DNA of 32,448 nt from Bacteroidota bacterium (GCA_005884665.1 VBAT01000037.1:33407-65854), one strand, 5' to 3'; positions 1 to 8,853 are shown, counted from the stretch's first letter. Notes: generated from the sequence alone by a model not told the origin. A program made the numbers and translations.

Positions 1-1666
1 GTACAATAGAATAAGTACCGCCTTTTTGTATGTTGGCAAGAAACCTGTCATTGCTATCTTGCGCGGTGGCATTTCCTTTCTTTAAAGGCATATCATTCCA
101 AAGACTGGCGAGAATGGAAACGACGGCCGGTTTACAAACTTCGCAGCCATGTCCCTTCCCTAACCTGTCCAGGACCTCGTCATACGTTTTCAATGAATGG
201 ATTTTTGCAAGGTCAAACAACTCCTGGCGGCTTTTATCAAAATGCTCACACAGGACATTGCGCACATATTTTCCCTGGGCTGCCATTGATGAAAGCATAA
301 TATCCTTCAGCATTGGTACACATCCGCCACAACCTGTACCAGCCTTTGTACATTTTTTTATGGCTTCAACACTTTCGCATCCATTTTCTGTTACACTCTC
401 ACAAATTGTTTTCTTGGTTACTGCCTCACAACTGCATATAAGTGCAGCATCTGTCAAATGGTTCACGCCTGCCCCTCCAGCTTTTTCGCCATTGACGGTT
501 CCCATTATGATTTCTTCGGGATTAGGCGGCAACACAATTTTGTTCTTGCATGTTTGCAATAACATATTGTATTGCGATGCATCTCCTACCAATATTCCCC
601 CAAGTAAGATCTTACCGTCTTCACTTATGTTGATCCGTTTATAAATTCCTTTGTTGGTATCATTAACAACAATTGTTTTAGCCACCGTGAAAGGTTTTAG
701 CCGGGTGCTCATATCATAGCCCATGAATAAAGCTTCTTCCATAGACCCTGATCGAAAAAGATTTTTCACCACTACATCTGCCATGTCATAACCAGGAGCC
801 ACCAGGCCATAGATCATGCCTTTGTATAATGCGCATTCACCGATAGCAAAAATGAAAGGATCACTGGTTTGCAGTTTTTCATTAACTATTATTCCCCCTT
901 TTGGTCCTGTTTCCAATCCGCATTGACGCGCCAGTTCATCCCGCGGTTTGATACCGGCAGAAATCACGAGCATGTTTGTATCTATCTTTGTATCATCAGA
1001 GAATTCCATCCCGCTGATGTGATCCTCTCCAAGAATTGCTGTTGTGTTTTTGTTGGTCAGTATGTTTAATCCAAGCGATCGGAGTTTATATTTCAAAACA
1101 TCCGACCCCATGTCGTCAATTTGCCGTGGCATTAACCTGGAGGCAAACTCAATAACATGGGTATTTTTAACTCCGAGATCGATCATCGCTTTGGCAGCCT
1201 CCAGTCCCAGCAGACCGCCACCGATTACTGCACCAGTTTTCACTGCTGGAGCATAAGCGCGGATCAATTCAAGGTCCTCGATGGTACGATAAATGAAAAC
1301 GCCTTGTTTTTCGATGCCTGGGATGGTAGGTACAAATGCCGAAGAACCCGTTGCCAGGATCAATATGTCATAAGAAACTTCAAGACCGTGGAAAGATTTT
1401 ATCTTTTTATTGACGCGGTCAATATGCTGAACGGGGTCGCCCAGATGAAGATCAATATTGTTATCCCGGTACCATTCAGATGGAGCGAGGGAAAGATCGA
1501 CGGTTGATTTGCCTGTAAAGAATTCACTGAGATGGACCCGGTCATAGGCTGGGCGAATTTCTTCACCAAAAACAGTAACAGTAAATTGCCGGGGGTGGAC
1601 GTGAGCGAGTAATTTCTCACAAAACTTGTATCCCACCATGCCATTGCCTGCAATTACAATCTTCAT
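1..1666 (-). CDS. nirB: NADH-dependent nitrite reductase large subunit, 5' part (runs off the left edge)
   Basis: The reading frame starts at an ATG at 1666 and stays open to the left edge, giving about 555 N-terminal residues; NirB is usually near 830, so the siroheme catalytic half lies outside the window. The N-terminus MKIVIAGNGMVGYKF is an FAD-binding Rossmann motif. A second dinucleotide site (AVIGGGLLGLEAA) binds NAD(P)H. Two BFD-like [2Fe-2S] segments follow: CSCEAV with GTGCGGCVP, then GHGCEVCKPAV. The last visible residues, FLANIQKGGTYSIV, match the NirB linker before the siroheme half. The protein would pass electrons from NADH through FAD and Fe-S to siroheme and reduce nitrite to ammonium in the cytoplasm. 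It is divergent from the Crp/Fnr gene at 1934, which is the likely regulator. No nirD is visible. Confidence 0.93.
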   Translation of the reverse strand, partial: MKIVIAGNGMVGYKFCEKLLAHVHPRQFTVTVFGEEIRPAYDRVHLSEFFTGKSTVDLSLAPSEWYRDNNIDLHLGDPVQHIDRVNKKIKSFHGLEVSYDILILATGSSAFVPTIPGIEKQGVFIYRTIEDLELIRAYAPAVKTGAVIGGGLLGLEAAKAMIDLGVKNTHVIEFASRLMPRQIDDMGSDVLKYKLRSLGLNILTNKNTTAILGEDHISGMEFSDDTKIDTNMLVISAGIKPRDELARQCGLETGPKGGIIVNEKLQTSDPFIFAIGECALYKGMIYGLVAPGYDMADVVVKNLFRSGSMEEALFMGYDMSTRLKPFTVAKTIVVNDTNKGIYKRINISEDGKILLGGILVGDASQYNMLLQTCKNKIVLPPNPEEIIMGTVNGEKAGGAGVNHLTDAALICSCEAVTKKTICESVTENGCESVEAIKKCTKAGTGCGGCVPMLKDIMLSSMAAQGKYVRNVLCEHFDKSRQELFDLAKIHSLKTYDEVLDRLGKGHGCEVCKPAVVSILASLWNDMPLKKGNATAQDSNDRFLANIQKGGTYSIV

Positions 1667-1933
1667 TTTTTCTGGGGTTAAATGAATGATCAAATTGAGA
1701 TAATATGGCAAGTTTGGTTATATTAATATAAATTATATATAATACACTTGGTCAATTTTCCTATAAATCGCCTGCATTAAATATGATCTATGTAATAAAT
1801 GTACTGACTTTCTTACAAAAAAACATCATATTCAGTTAATATTTTTCATATGTTGAATAATATAATATGAATTTCGCGTCGAATTATTTAAAAATCCCAC
1901 ACCTTAGATGACTAATCTATAAGTTAGATCCAC
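1667..1933. promoter_or_regulatory. AT-rich divergent control region between nirB and the Fnr-like regulator
   Basis: This 267-bp gap separates the two divergent start codons and holds no open frame of note. It contains an inverted repeat TTCATAT/ATATGAA (1845-1851 and 1865-1871, spacer 13), a 14-bp AT-only palindrome at 1718-1731, and a phased triple half-site at 1905-1929 listed separately. I found no clean TAnnTTTG box in either direction. On the minus strand TACATTTA is the nearest match, one base off. That the region controls both genes is inferred from the arrangement only. Confidence 0.5.
1905..1929. promoter_or_regulatory. Candidate operator: three phased TAGAT/ATCTA half-sites
   Basis: Read directly, the segment is TAGAT (1905-1909), 5 nt, ATCTA (1915-1919), 5 nt, TAGAT (1925-1929). 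The half-sites alternate in orientation, and each starts 10 bp after the last, about one helical turn. The array ends 4 nt before the ATG of the Crp/Fnr-family gene, where bound protein would block its own transcription or translation start. A role in autoregulation is inference; the sequence does not resemble the E. coli FNR box. Confidence 0.35.
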
Positions 1934-2620
1934 ATGAAAAAAAATAAAAAGGAATGCGATCTGAAAGGCTGTTCATTTTGTACCCTTTGTCTCAGGGAGT
2001 GGCTCCCGGCAATAGCCGCTCACCGCCAGACTTTCCAGGTGCGTAAAGGTGAAATGCTTTTCAAGGAAGGTGAAAAAGTGACCGGGATCTTTTTTGTATA
2101 CAAAGGTGCAGTCAAAGTGCATAAGAAATGGGGTGAAAAAGAATTGATCATCCGCCTTGCCGGAAAGGGCGAGATCGTAGGACACAGGGGACTCGGTAAT
2201 GAACTCGACTATCCTGTGTCAGCTACTGCCATTTCAACTTCCCTGGTATGTTTTGTTGGAATTGAGTTTTTTTTCAGCTCTCTGAAAATGAACCAGGATT
2301 ACTTCTTACAATTGATGATGTTTTTTGCCGAAGAACTTAAGGTATCCGAAAGGAAAATGCGCAATCTCGCCCATATGCCTGTCAAAGGTCGCGTGGCGCA
2401 GGCTTTATTGACCATAGCAGAAAAATTTGGCGTTCGGGAAGGAATTATTGACCTGCCGCTTAGTCGCCAGGACCTTGCTTCATACACGGGAGCAACCTAT
2501 GAAACAGTCTTCAGGGTGTTGAACGAGCTGGCCGAAGAAAACCTGATCAAACTCTCCGGTAAAAACATTGAGATCCTGAACAGCGAAAAACTAAAACTTA
2601 TTACCAATCTTCCTGATTAA
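1934..2620 (+). CDS. Crp/Fnr-family transcriptional regulator with N-terminal cysteine cluster
   Basis: This 228-residue protein has a cyclic-nucleotide-binding-type beta-roll at about residues 30-120 (KGEMLFKEGEKVTGIFFVYKG), a dimerisation helix, and a C-terminal Crp-type winged helix at about 160-215 (LSRQDLASYTGATYETVFRVL). Four cysteines sit at the very N-terminus, C8, C13, C16 and C19 (C-X4-C-X2-C-X2-C), ahead of the beta-roll. That is reminiscent of the FNR [4Fe-4S] site, although FNR uses a different spacing plus one internal cysteine. It lies between divergent nirB and the downstream siroheme reductase, so the likely role is oxygen- or NO-responsive control of nitrite/sulfite reduction. 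The family is certain. Cluster binding and the targets are inferred. Confidence 0.9.
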   Translation: MKKNKKECDLKGCSFCTLCLREWLPAIAAHRQTFQVRKGEMLFKEGEKVTGIFFVYKGAVKVHKKWGEKELIIRLAGKGEIVGHRGLGNELDYPVSATAISTSLVCFVGIEFFFSSLKMNQDYFLQLMMFFAEELKVSERKMRNLAHMPVKGRVAQALLTIAEKFGVREGIIDLPLSRQDLASYTGATYETVFRVLNELAEENLIKLSGKNIEILNSEKLKLITNLPD

Positions 2621-2702
2621 TACATTCCAGCCGGCTTCTAAATATTATTTGTTTTCAGCCAGATTTTTTTGACTAGTAACCTTATTGGATGTATTTTTAT
2701 AG

Positions 2703-2719
2703 TCTACAATTTAAGTAGA
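2703..2719. promoter_or_regulatory. Small dyad upstream of the siroheme reductase
   Basis: TCTAC (2703-2707) and GTAGA (2715-2719) form an inverted repeat with a 7-nt AT spacer, 59 nt before the start codon. The half-site shares the TAGA core of the triple half-site upstream of the Fnr-like gene, so both could be seen by the same protein. A 5-bp arm is short and could be chance. No convincing TAnnTTTG box was found in 2621-2778. Confidence 0.2.
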
Positions 2720-2778
2720 TTATTGAGTCTCGATTGCCTGCCGGAAAACAACTTCCGATCACTAAATTTTAAACTAGC

Positions 2779-4923
2779 ATGCAAAGTTTTCGCACTGAGC
2801 TGGAAAATCTGGCCAATGGATCTGGACACACTATCGTGGAAAAAGACATCATTGAACTCGAAAAAAAGATTCGTGAGTTCAGGGAAGGAAAAATGCCGGA
2901 AGAAAAATTCCGGAGCCTGCGTTTGGCCCGTGGTGTTTATGGTCAGCGGCAACAGGGCGTGCAAATGGTTCGTATCAAGTTGCCTTACGGTAAGATGACC
3001 CTTGCACAATGGAAGCGCATTGCGAGTGTATCGGACGAATATTCAACCGGGAATCTTCATTTGACAACAAGACAAGATGTGCAAATACATTTTGTAAGTC
3101 TTGACCGTACACCTGAACTGTGGAGCGATCTGGAAAGAGACGATATCACAATCCGTGAAGCTTGCGGCAACACTGTCAGGAATATCACGGCAGCAGACAT
3201 TGCAGGCATTGACCCGGAAGAACCTTTTGATGTAACGCCATATGCGCATGCGGCGTTTGAATATTTTCTTCGCAAACCGGTTTGCCAGGAAATGGGTAGA
3301 AAATTTAAGATCGCTTTTAGCAGCAGCGAAAAAGATACTGCACTTACATTCATGCACGATCTCGGAGCAATTCCAAGAATCAGGAACATCAATGGAAAAG
3401 ATGTGCGTGGTTTTAAAGTGCTGGTAGGCGGTGGTCTTGGCGCCCAACCATTTTTAGCCATACCGGTCCACGAATTCCTCGAGGAAGATTTACTCATTCC
3501 TTACATTGAAAGCGTATTACGCGTATTCGATCGCCACGGGGAAAGAAACAGCCGGCATAAAGCAAGGATCAAATACCTGATTCAAAAGATCGGGATTGAT
3601 GCCTTTAATGAACTGGTCGCGCAAGAACAATTAGCGTTGACTCAACAGAGGTATAAAGTTGACACATCAAAACACGAAACCACGATAAATACGAATACCG
3701 AAAGTTATAGGGACACGATACTAACGGCGAAACCCGAAAATATTGACCCCTTCAGGTTCGGAATTTGGAAAGAGACCAATGTTTTCCGGCAAAAGCAGGA
3801 AGGCTATTTCGCGGTGTATGTACGTGTGGCAAACGGTAATATCAGTTCTGATGCCAGCCGTGTGCTGATAGACCAACTGAAAGACATCATTGCCGATGAT
3901 GTGCGTGTTACTATCAACCAGGGTTTGCAATTCCGTTTTATAAAAGAAGAGCATCTTGAATATGTCTATTCAGTATTGGCCGGTGAAGGTTTGGCAGCAG
4001 CTGGTTTTGGCAGCACTGCCGACGTGACTTCCTGCCCCGGGACTGATACCTGCAACCTGGGCATCAGCAACAGTACTGGTACGGCCCTGGTATTATCGGA
4101 ATTAATAGAAGATGAATTTCCTGAATTTTTATACAATAAAGAACTCGCAATAAAGATCAGTGGTTGCATGAACAGTTGTGGCCAGCATGGAATGGCATCC
4201 ATCGGTTTTCATGGAAGTTCAATGAAGGCGAAAGGACAGGTGTTACCAGCTTTACAGGTATTGATCGGTGGTGGAGTACTCGGCAGCGGCAATGGTGCGA
4301 TTGCGGACAAAGTGATCAAAATACCCAGCAAAAGAGCGCCGGATGTGCTGCGAATGGTATTGAATGATTATAAAAGCAATGCGGGGGGCGAATCATTTTT
4401 GAATTACAGCCATAAAAAAGGTGACCGTTATTATTATGACTTGCTGAAACCCCTGGCCAGCCTGGAGACCCTGCAGGCAGAAGATTATCTGGACTGGGGC
4501 CAGCAGGAGAAATTCTCAACAGCTATTGGTGTGGGTGAATGTGCAGGCGTGATGATCGATCTTGTAGCTACATTGATCCTCGAAGCCAGTGAAAAAATTG
4601 CCGGCAGTGAAGAATGCCTCGCCAATGGGAAATGGGCTGATGGCATCTACCAGGCTTATGCCGCACAGGTGCATACAGCAAAAGCTTTATTGCTGCAACA
4701 GGGTGTGCAATGCAATACACAACATGGTATACTAAAGGATTTTGATACACATTTTACCCAAAAAGGTCTATACACTTCTTCAGCAGGTTTTAAAAACGAT
4801 GTAATGCGCATGAATGAGGCGCCACCTTCGGAAGAATTTGCTCTGAATTACTTCGAACAGGCAAAAGAGTTCGTTGAGTTTGCTAAAGTTTTCAGAGAGC
4901 AGGCCGTCCTTGCCGAAAAGTGA
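2779..4923 (+). CDS. Siroheme nitrite/sulfite reductase fused to a C-terminal HEPN-like domain
   Basis: 714 residues. Residues 1 to about 540 are a ferredoxin-type nitrite/sulfite reductase with two repeats. The siroheme/[4Fe-4S] signature is complete: C419-X5-C425 (TSCPGTDTC) and C463-X3-C467 (SGCMNSC). Basic residues near the active site are visible in HLTTRQD (R98) and GNTVRNI (R134). Residues about 550-710 are an added helical domain (YYDLLKPLASLE, AYAAQVHTAKALLLQQG) that resembles HEPN-type extensions seen on reductases of this phylum. The enzyme does six-electron reduction of sulfite to sulfide or nitrite to ammonium in the cytoplasm; sequence alone does not settle which. The sulfate-activation genes nearby favour sulfite, and adjacent nirB leaves nitrite open. 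The electron donor is not encoded here. Confidence 0.88.
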   Translation: MQSFRTELENLANGSGHTIVEKDIIELEKKIREFREGKMPEEKFRSLRLARGVYGQRQQGVQMVRIKLPYGKMTLAQWKRIASVSDEYSTGNLHLTTRQDVQIHFVSLDRTPELWSDLERDDITIREACGNTVRNITAADIAGIDPEEPFDVTPYAHAAFEYFLRKPVCQEMGRKFKIAFSSSEKDTALTFMHDLGAIPRIRNINGKDVRGFKVLVGGGLGAQPFLAIPVHEFLEEDLLIPYIESVLRVFDRHGERNSRHKARIKYLIQKIGIDAFNELVAQEQLALTQQRYKVDTSKHETTINTNTESYRDTILTAKPENIDPFRFGIWKETNVFRQKQEGYFAVYVRVANGNISSDASRVLIDQLKDIIADDVRVTINQGLQFRFIKEEHLEYVYSVLAGEGLAAAGFGSTADVTSCPGTDTCNLGISNSTGTALVLSELIEDEFPEFLYNKELAIKISGCMNSCGQHGMASIGFHGSSMKAKGQVLPALQVLIGGGVLGSGNGAIADKVIKIPSKRAPDVLRMVLNDYKSNAGGESFLNYSHKKGDRYYYDLLKPLASLETLQAEDYLDWGQQEKFSTAIGVGECAGVMIDLVATLILEASEKIAGSEECLANGKWADGIYQAYAAQVHTAKALLLQQGVQCNTQHGILKDFDTHFTQKGLYTSSAGFKNDVMRMNEAPPSEEFALNYFEQAKEFVEFAKVFREQAVLAEK

Positions 4924-4946
4924 GTGGATACTCATCAAAAAACCTT

Positions 4947-4987
4947 AATCTCACGCATTTGGTTCTTGGGTTTTGGTTCTTGAGATT
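4947..4987. repeat. Heptamer-phased repeat flanked by a 7-bp inverted repeat
   Basis: Four consecutive heptamers occupy 4959-4986: TTGGTTC, TTGGGTT, TTGGTTC, TTGAGAT. The 11-mer TTTGGTTCTTG occurs twice here (4958, 4972) and again at 20594 near dinB. The block sits inside an inverted repeat AATCTCA (4947-4953)/TGAGATT (4981-4987), between convergent genes. The arms could form a weak hairpin that ends transcription, but no T-run follows. Confidence 0.6.
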
Positions 4988-4995
4988 TACTTTCG

Positions 4996-5661
4996 TTACC
5001 TGGCAACAACGATCTTCGACGTGCTCTTCCATCCATTACCATAAGATGTCATCATATAGGTGCCAGCACTCAACACGGGAAGCGTTACATGTGCAGATCC
5101 TGAAATACCACCCATATCCTGCGCGAACACCTGTTGCCCATTGGTAGAAACAATATTCACACGTTCAACCGGGAACGCCGCAACTACGTTCACTACATTT
5201 CCCTCGACAATAGTTGGGAAAACCCTGACCGGTGAAATAGCAACCCCATCAAGAAGGAAAGCTTCGGAGTTATAAAATTTACCGTCTTTATTTTCCATTC
5301 TTATCCTGTAAAGGAGAGGTCTTGTATCGAATGTATAATGTTTCAGAGTATAAGTGCCGGCAAGAGGAGTCATTTCCCCGGCAGTTTGAAAGTTGATACC
5401 GTCAGCACTGGCCTCTACTATAAAACGGCGGATATCCTCTTCGTTGAGAGTTGTCCATTGTATCTCATTATAACCATTGGCATGAATAGCCGCGAAACTC
5501 GTGATGCGGGCCGGTTTCATTTGTTGTTCCTTTACCTCGGGCCGGGTATTATTTTTATCAGCAATGATATTTTGCTGACTGTATGCAGAATTCAAAAGGG
5601 CGGATAATCCTGCGATAAGGGGAAAGGCGGCTTTTACGGGTTGTAAAATCACTTTCCACAT
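4996..5661 (-). CDS. Secreted protein with T9SS type A-like C-terminal sorting domain
   Basis: 221 residues. The N-terminus has a basic start, a hydrophobic stretch (AAFPLIAGLSALLNSAYSQ) and a plausible signal-peptidase site near AYS-QQ. The middle (about residues 50-135) reads as a small beta-sandwich, with EIQWTTLNEEDIRRFIVEAS and LYRIRMENKDGKF. The last 75 or so residues start at VFPTIVEGNVV and end GTYMMTSYG...KIVVAR. That is the layout of a Por/type IX secretion sorting domain. The cargo part is very small and has no catalytic signature, so the function is unknown. It is convergent with the siroheme reductase, and 149 bp separates its start from the end of cobA. Confidence 0.72.
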   Translation of the reverse strand: MWKVILQPVKAAFPLIAGLSALLNSAYSQQNIIADKNNTRPEVKEQQMKPARITSFAAIHANGYNEIQWTTLNEEDIRRFIVEASADGINFQTAGEMTPLAGTYTLKHYTFDTRPLLYRIRMENKDGKFYNSEAFLLDGVAISPVRVFPTIVEGNVVNVVAAFPVERVNIVSTNGQQVFAQDMGGISGSAHVTLPVLSAGTYMMTSYGNGWKSTSKIVVAR

Positions 5662-5810
5662 ATTCTAAGGTTTAATACTGGAGATAAGACAAATACAATG
5701 CCTGTACACGCAGGTAAGTTTAAAAAAAATTATTCGCCGGAGATATTATTTGAATTATTACTATTGAAGCAATTGCTAACGAGGATGAAGGAAATGAAAC
5801 AGAATAATTA

Positions 5811-6605
5811 TTATTTTAATTCTTTAAAGACCGTTCCATCTGCGTTGGCGTTGTACCAGGCATATTGCTGATATAACTCTACCACTTTCCCGATAATAAC
5901 CAATGAAGGAGAACTGAATTGTAAGCCTGCAAAATCTGCAGCATACTGTTTCAACACAGTTGTGTAAACCTTTTGATGACTGGTTGTGGCCTGTTCAATA
6001 ACTGCTAGCGGAGTCAGAGGATCCTTTGAATGACAAAGCAATTGTTCAACCAGGGTAAAAAGATTTTTCGAAGCCATGTAAAACACAAGTGTGTCACTGG
6101 TTGCCGCGAGAGCCTGCCATTGTTCTAGTTCTAAATCGTTGTTGGGGTTAAAAGCGATAAACTGTACCGCCTGTGCATACCCTCTTGCGGTAAGAGGAAT
6201 GCCGGTGTAAGCAGAAGCTCCCGATGCTGCGGTAACACCCGGAATGATCTCAAATGAGATACTATGTTCCTGCAAGGCTTTCAACTCATCCAGCACATTA
6301 CTAAAGAAAGCAACATCACCTCCTTTTAAGCGCAACACTTTTTTACCGGATAATGCATTGCGAACGATCGTCGCGGTGATCTCCTCCTGTGATAGTGAGG
6401 CATCATTATAACCCTGTTTGCCTGCAAATATTATTTCAGCATCCTTCGCCGCATGCTGGCTGATGATAGAAGGATTTACCAGGCGGTCGGTTATAATAAC
6501 ATCCGCCGCGGCCAATCTTTTTTGAAGTTTTAGAGTAATTAACTCAGGATCTCCCGGACCTGCACCCGCAAGTATTACTTTTCCTGTATTTTTTTTTCCT
6601 TCCAT
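5811..6605 (-). CDS. cobA: Uroporphyrinogen-III C-methyltransferase (siroheme pathway)
   Basis: 264 residues from ATG 6605, 7 nt after the cysN stop. An upstream in-frame ATG at 6638 would overlap cysN by 26 bp and adds a tail lacking family features, so I prefer 6605. The SAM-dependent tetrapyrrole methylase signatures are all present: VILAGAGPGDPELITLK (residues 10-26), the LKGGD motif (93-97, here followed by VAFFSN rather than the common PFxFGR) and PGVTAASGASAYTGIPLT (122-139). It methylates uroporphyrinogen III twice, using SAM, to precorrin-2, the precursor of siroheme. It carries no fused dehydrogenase/ferrochelatase domain, so that step is encoded elsewhere. As last gene of the cys operon it ties cofactor supply to sulfate activation and serves the two siroheme reductases nearby. 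Confidence 0.92.
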   Translation of the reverse strand: MEGKKNTGKVILAGAGPGDPELITLKLQKRLAAADVIITDRLVNPSIISQHAAKDAEIIFAGKQGYNDASLSQEEITATIVRNALSGKKVLRLKGGDVAFFSNVLDELKALQEHSISFEIIPGVTAASGASAYTGIPLTARGYAQAVQFIAFNPNNDLELEQWQALAATSDTLVFYMASKNLFTLVEQLLCHSKDPLTPLAVIEQATTSHQKVYTTVLKQYAADFAGLQFSSPSLVIIGKVVELYQQYAWYNANADGTVFKELK

Positions 6606-6612
6606 TTGATAT

Positions 6613-7857
6613 TTACGAGTTGATAAGAACCGCGGCAACGGTGCTATTGCTTGTTTCGTCGATCAATACTGCGCTGCCATTCGCACTGATTCGGGCAAAG
6701 GAGTCATACACCAGGGATGATGCTGTTTTAATCGTTGCTTTTGCGACCTCGTTCAAACGCACACTCCCTTCTGGCACCTGCTGTTGCAGGGTATTTACAT
6801 CAAGTTTATATTCTATGTTGCGGACTATAGCCTTTACCAACCGGCTATTATGTTGCAATAAATATTTATTGCCGGGTTGTAGTGGCTTTTCATCCATCCA
6901 GCATAACAATACTTCCAGTTCATTACTTACGTTGGGAAGGTCATCTGTTTTTACGATCGAATCGCCCCTGCTGATATCAATATCATCGCTTAATTGAATA
7001 ACCACGGACTGAGGAGCGAATACTTCATTTACCTCTTTGCCGCCTGCCTCCAGCTTGCTAATGGTAGTTTCAATATCCTGGGGAAGGACTCTCACCTTGT
7101 CTCCTTTCCTGTAAATACCGCTCACCACTTTACCGGCATACCCCCTGTAATCGTGGAGTTCTTCAGTTTGTGGTCTGATGACAAATTGCACCTGGAACCG
7201 TGCATCGTCGAGGTTTATATCATGATCGATTTCTATTTCTTCGAGGAGCTCGAGCAAAGGTTTGCCATCGTACCAGGTAATATTTTCGGAACGGTCCACG
7301 ATATTGTCGCCGTTCAGTGCGCTGATAGGAATATAGATCACCTCGTTTAACCCGAGTTGTTTGGCAACTTCAGAATATTCAATGGCAATATTGTTAAATA
7401 CATCCTGTGAATATTCTACCAGGTCCATCTTGTTGATAGCGACAATGACATGCGGTATTTTCAATAACGAAGCAATAATCGAATGGCGACGCGTTTGTTC
7501 AACCACGCCCTGCCTGGCATCAACGAGAATGATGATGAGGTTGGTGTTGCTGGCGCCGGTGATCATATTTCTCGTGTATTGCACGTGACCAGGAGCATCA
7601 GCTATGATGAACTTTCTTTTTGGCGTTGAAAAATACCGGTAAGCCACATCGATAGTTATCCCCTGCTCCCTTTCCGCACGCAAACCATCAGTCAGCAGCG
7701 CCAGGTCAACAGAACCGTCACTCCGGTTCTTTGTTGATCTCTCCAGGGCTTCCAGTTGATCGATCAAAATATTTTTGCTGTCGTACAGCAAGCGGCCTAT
7801 CAATGTGCTTTTGCCATCATCGACGCTACCAGCCGTTATAAATCGTAGTAAATCCAA
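6613..7857 (-). CDS. cysN: Sulfate adenylyltransferase, GTPase subunit
   Basis: 414 residues, the length of CysN alone. The EF-Tu-like GTPase motifs are intact: G1 GSVDDGKST (10-18), G3 DAPGH (87-91) and G4 NKMD (142-145). Beta-barrel domains II and III follow (FVIRPQTEELHDYRGYAGKV onward). There is no C-terminal APS kinase (CysC) domain, unlike NodQ-type fusions. With CysD it makes adenosine 5'-phosphosulfate from ATP and sulfate, with GTP hydrolysis driving the reaction. It lies 40 bp after cysD and 7 bp before cobA, so it is almost surely cotranscribed with both. Confidence 0.96.
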   Translation of the reverse strand: MDLLRFITAGSVDDGKSTLIGRLLYDSKNILIDQLEALERSTKNRSDGSVDLALLTDGLRAEREQGITIDVAYRYFSTPKRKFIIADAPGHVQYTRNMITGASNTNLIIILVDARQGVVEQTRRHSIIASLLKIPHVIVAINKMDLVEYSQDVFNNIAIEYSEVAKQLGLNEVIYIPISALNGDNIVDRSENITWYDGKPLLELLEEIEIDHDINLDDARFQVQFVIRPQTEELHDYRGYAGKVVSGIYRKGDKVRVLPQDIETTISKLEAGGKEVNEVFAPQSVVIQLSDDIDISRGDSIVKTDDLPNVSNELEVLLCWMDEKPLQPGNKYLLQHNSRLVKAIVRNIEYKLDVNTLQQQVPEGSVRLNEVAKATIKTASSLVYDSFARISANGSAVLIDETSNSTVAAVLINS

Positions 7858-7897
7858 GTTACACTGTTTTGAATGTTGAATGTGCCTTTCAAAATAA

Positions 7898-8806
7898 TCA
7901 GAAGTATCCGTTTTTCTTCCGGTCTTCCATTGCTGCTTCTGTCACTTTATCATCGATCCTGGTTTCACCCCGTTCACTGATCCTTGTGGAGGTAATTTCA
8001 TTGATCACTTCATCAAGCGTAGTCGCGTTTGATTCTACGGCCGCGGTGCAAGTCATATCTCCCACGGTCCTGTAACGGACTTTCTTTTTCTGCACAACAT
8101 CCGTATCATCTACGCGGATAAAACCGGAAACTGCTATTAGTTGTCCTTCATGCTCGATTATTTCTCTCTCGTGCGAAAAATAGATGGAAGGCAAATCTAT
8201 TTTTTCCTTTCGGATATAATTCCAGACATCGAGTTCCGTCCAGTTGCTGATAGGAAACACCCGTACGTTTTCGCCTTTGTGTATCCTTCCATTGTAAATA
8301 TTCCACAGTTCAGGTCGCTGAAGCTTGGGATTCCATTGGCCAAACTCATCGCGGACGGAAAATATCCTCTCTTTCGCTCTTGCTTTTTCCTCGTCTCTTC
8401 TCCCACCACCGATACAGCAATCGAGTTTGAATTCTTCTATCGCATCCAACAAGGTATAAGTCTGCAGCCAGTTGCGGCTGGCAAATTTTCCTTTTTGTTC
8501 TGTGAGATTACGTTGCTTGATGGTGTCTTCCACTTTTCTCACGATGAGGGTGGCATTTACTTCCTTCACCAGCCAATCGCGGAATTCCAGTGCCTCGGGG
8601 AAATTGTGGCCAGTATCGATATGCATCAACGGGAACGGGATCTTTCCCGGTGCAAATGCTTTTTTTGCGAGGTGAACCAGCGTGATGGAGTCCTTACCTC
8701 CGCTAAACAGTAATGCCGGTCTTTCAAATTGTGCGGCTATTTCCCGGAAAATATGAATGCTTTCCGATTCCAACTGCTCCAAATAATCCAAATGATACTG
8801 GCTCAT
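7898..8806 (-). CDS. cysD: Sulfate adenylyltransferase, small (catalytic) subunit
   Basis: 302 residues, the usual CysD length. It is an adenine nucleotide alpha hydrolase with the PP-loop SGGKDS at about residues 35-40. The conserved blocks HIDTGHNFPE, CCIGGGRRDEEKARAKER and the C-terminal RGETRIDD are present, and it ends in KKNGYF, typical of CysD. It adenylates sulfate with ATP to form APS in complex with CysN. The start follows the cysH stop by 47 bp with no visible terminator, which supports one operon. Confidence 0.97.
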   Translation of the reverse strand: MSQYHLDYLEQLESESIHIFREIAAQFERPALLFSGGKDSITLVHLAKKAFAPGKIPFPLMHIDTGHNFPEALEFRDWLVKEVNATLIVRKVEDTIKQRNLTEQKGKFASRNWLQTYTLLDAIEEFKLDCCIGGGRRDEEKARAKERIFSVRDEFGQWNPKLQRPELWNIYNGRIHKGENVRVFPISNWTELDVWNYIRKEKIDLPSIYFSHEREIIEHEGQLIAVSGFIRVDDTDVVQKKKVRYRTVGDMTCTAAVESNATTLDEVINEITSTRISERGETRIDDKVTEAAMEDRKKNGYF

Positions 8807-8853
8807 ACATTCTGTTTATCAATCTGGCAAATAGATTTCTTTATTAATAAAAT

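Noticed and set aside
30..644. 204-codon plus-strand frame at the left edge
   Set aside because: It is antisense to nirB, whose Fe-S cysteine motifs are read cleanly on the other strand.
1718..1731. 14-bp palindrome TTATATTAATATAA as an operator
   Set aside because: The surrounding 40 bp is almost pure A/T, where such palindromes arise by chance; kept only as a remark in the control-region entry.
8141..8713. 190-codon open frame on the plus strand opposite cysD
   Set aside because: It lies wholly within cysD, whose motifs are intact, and its translation is low-complexity and aromatic-rich without family features.
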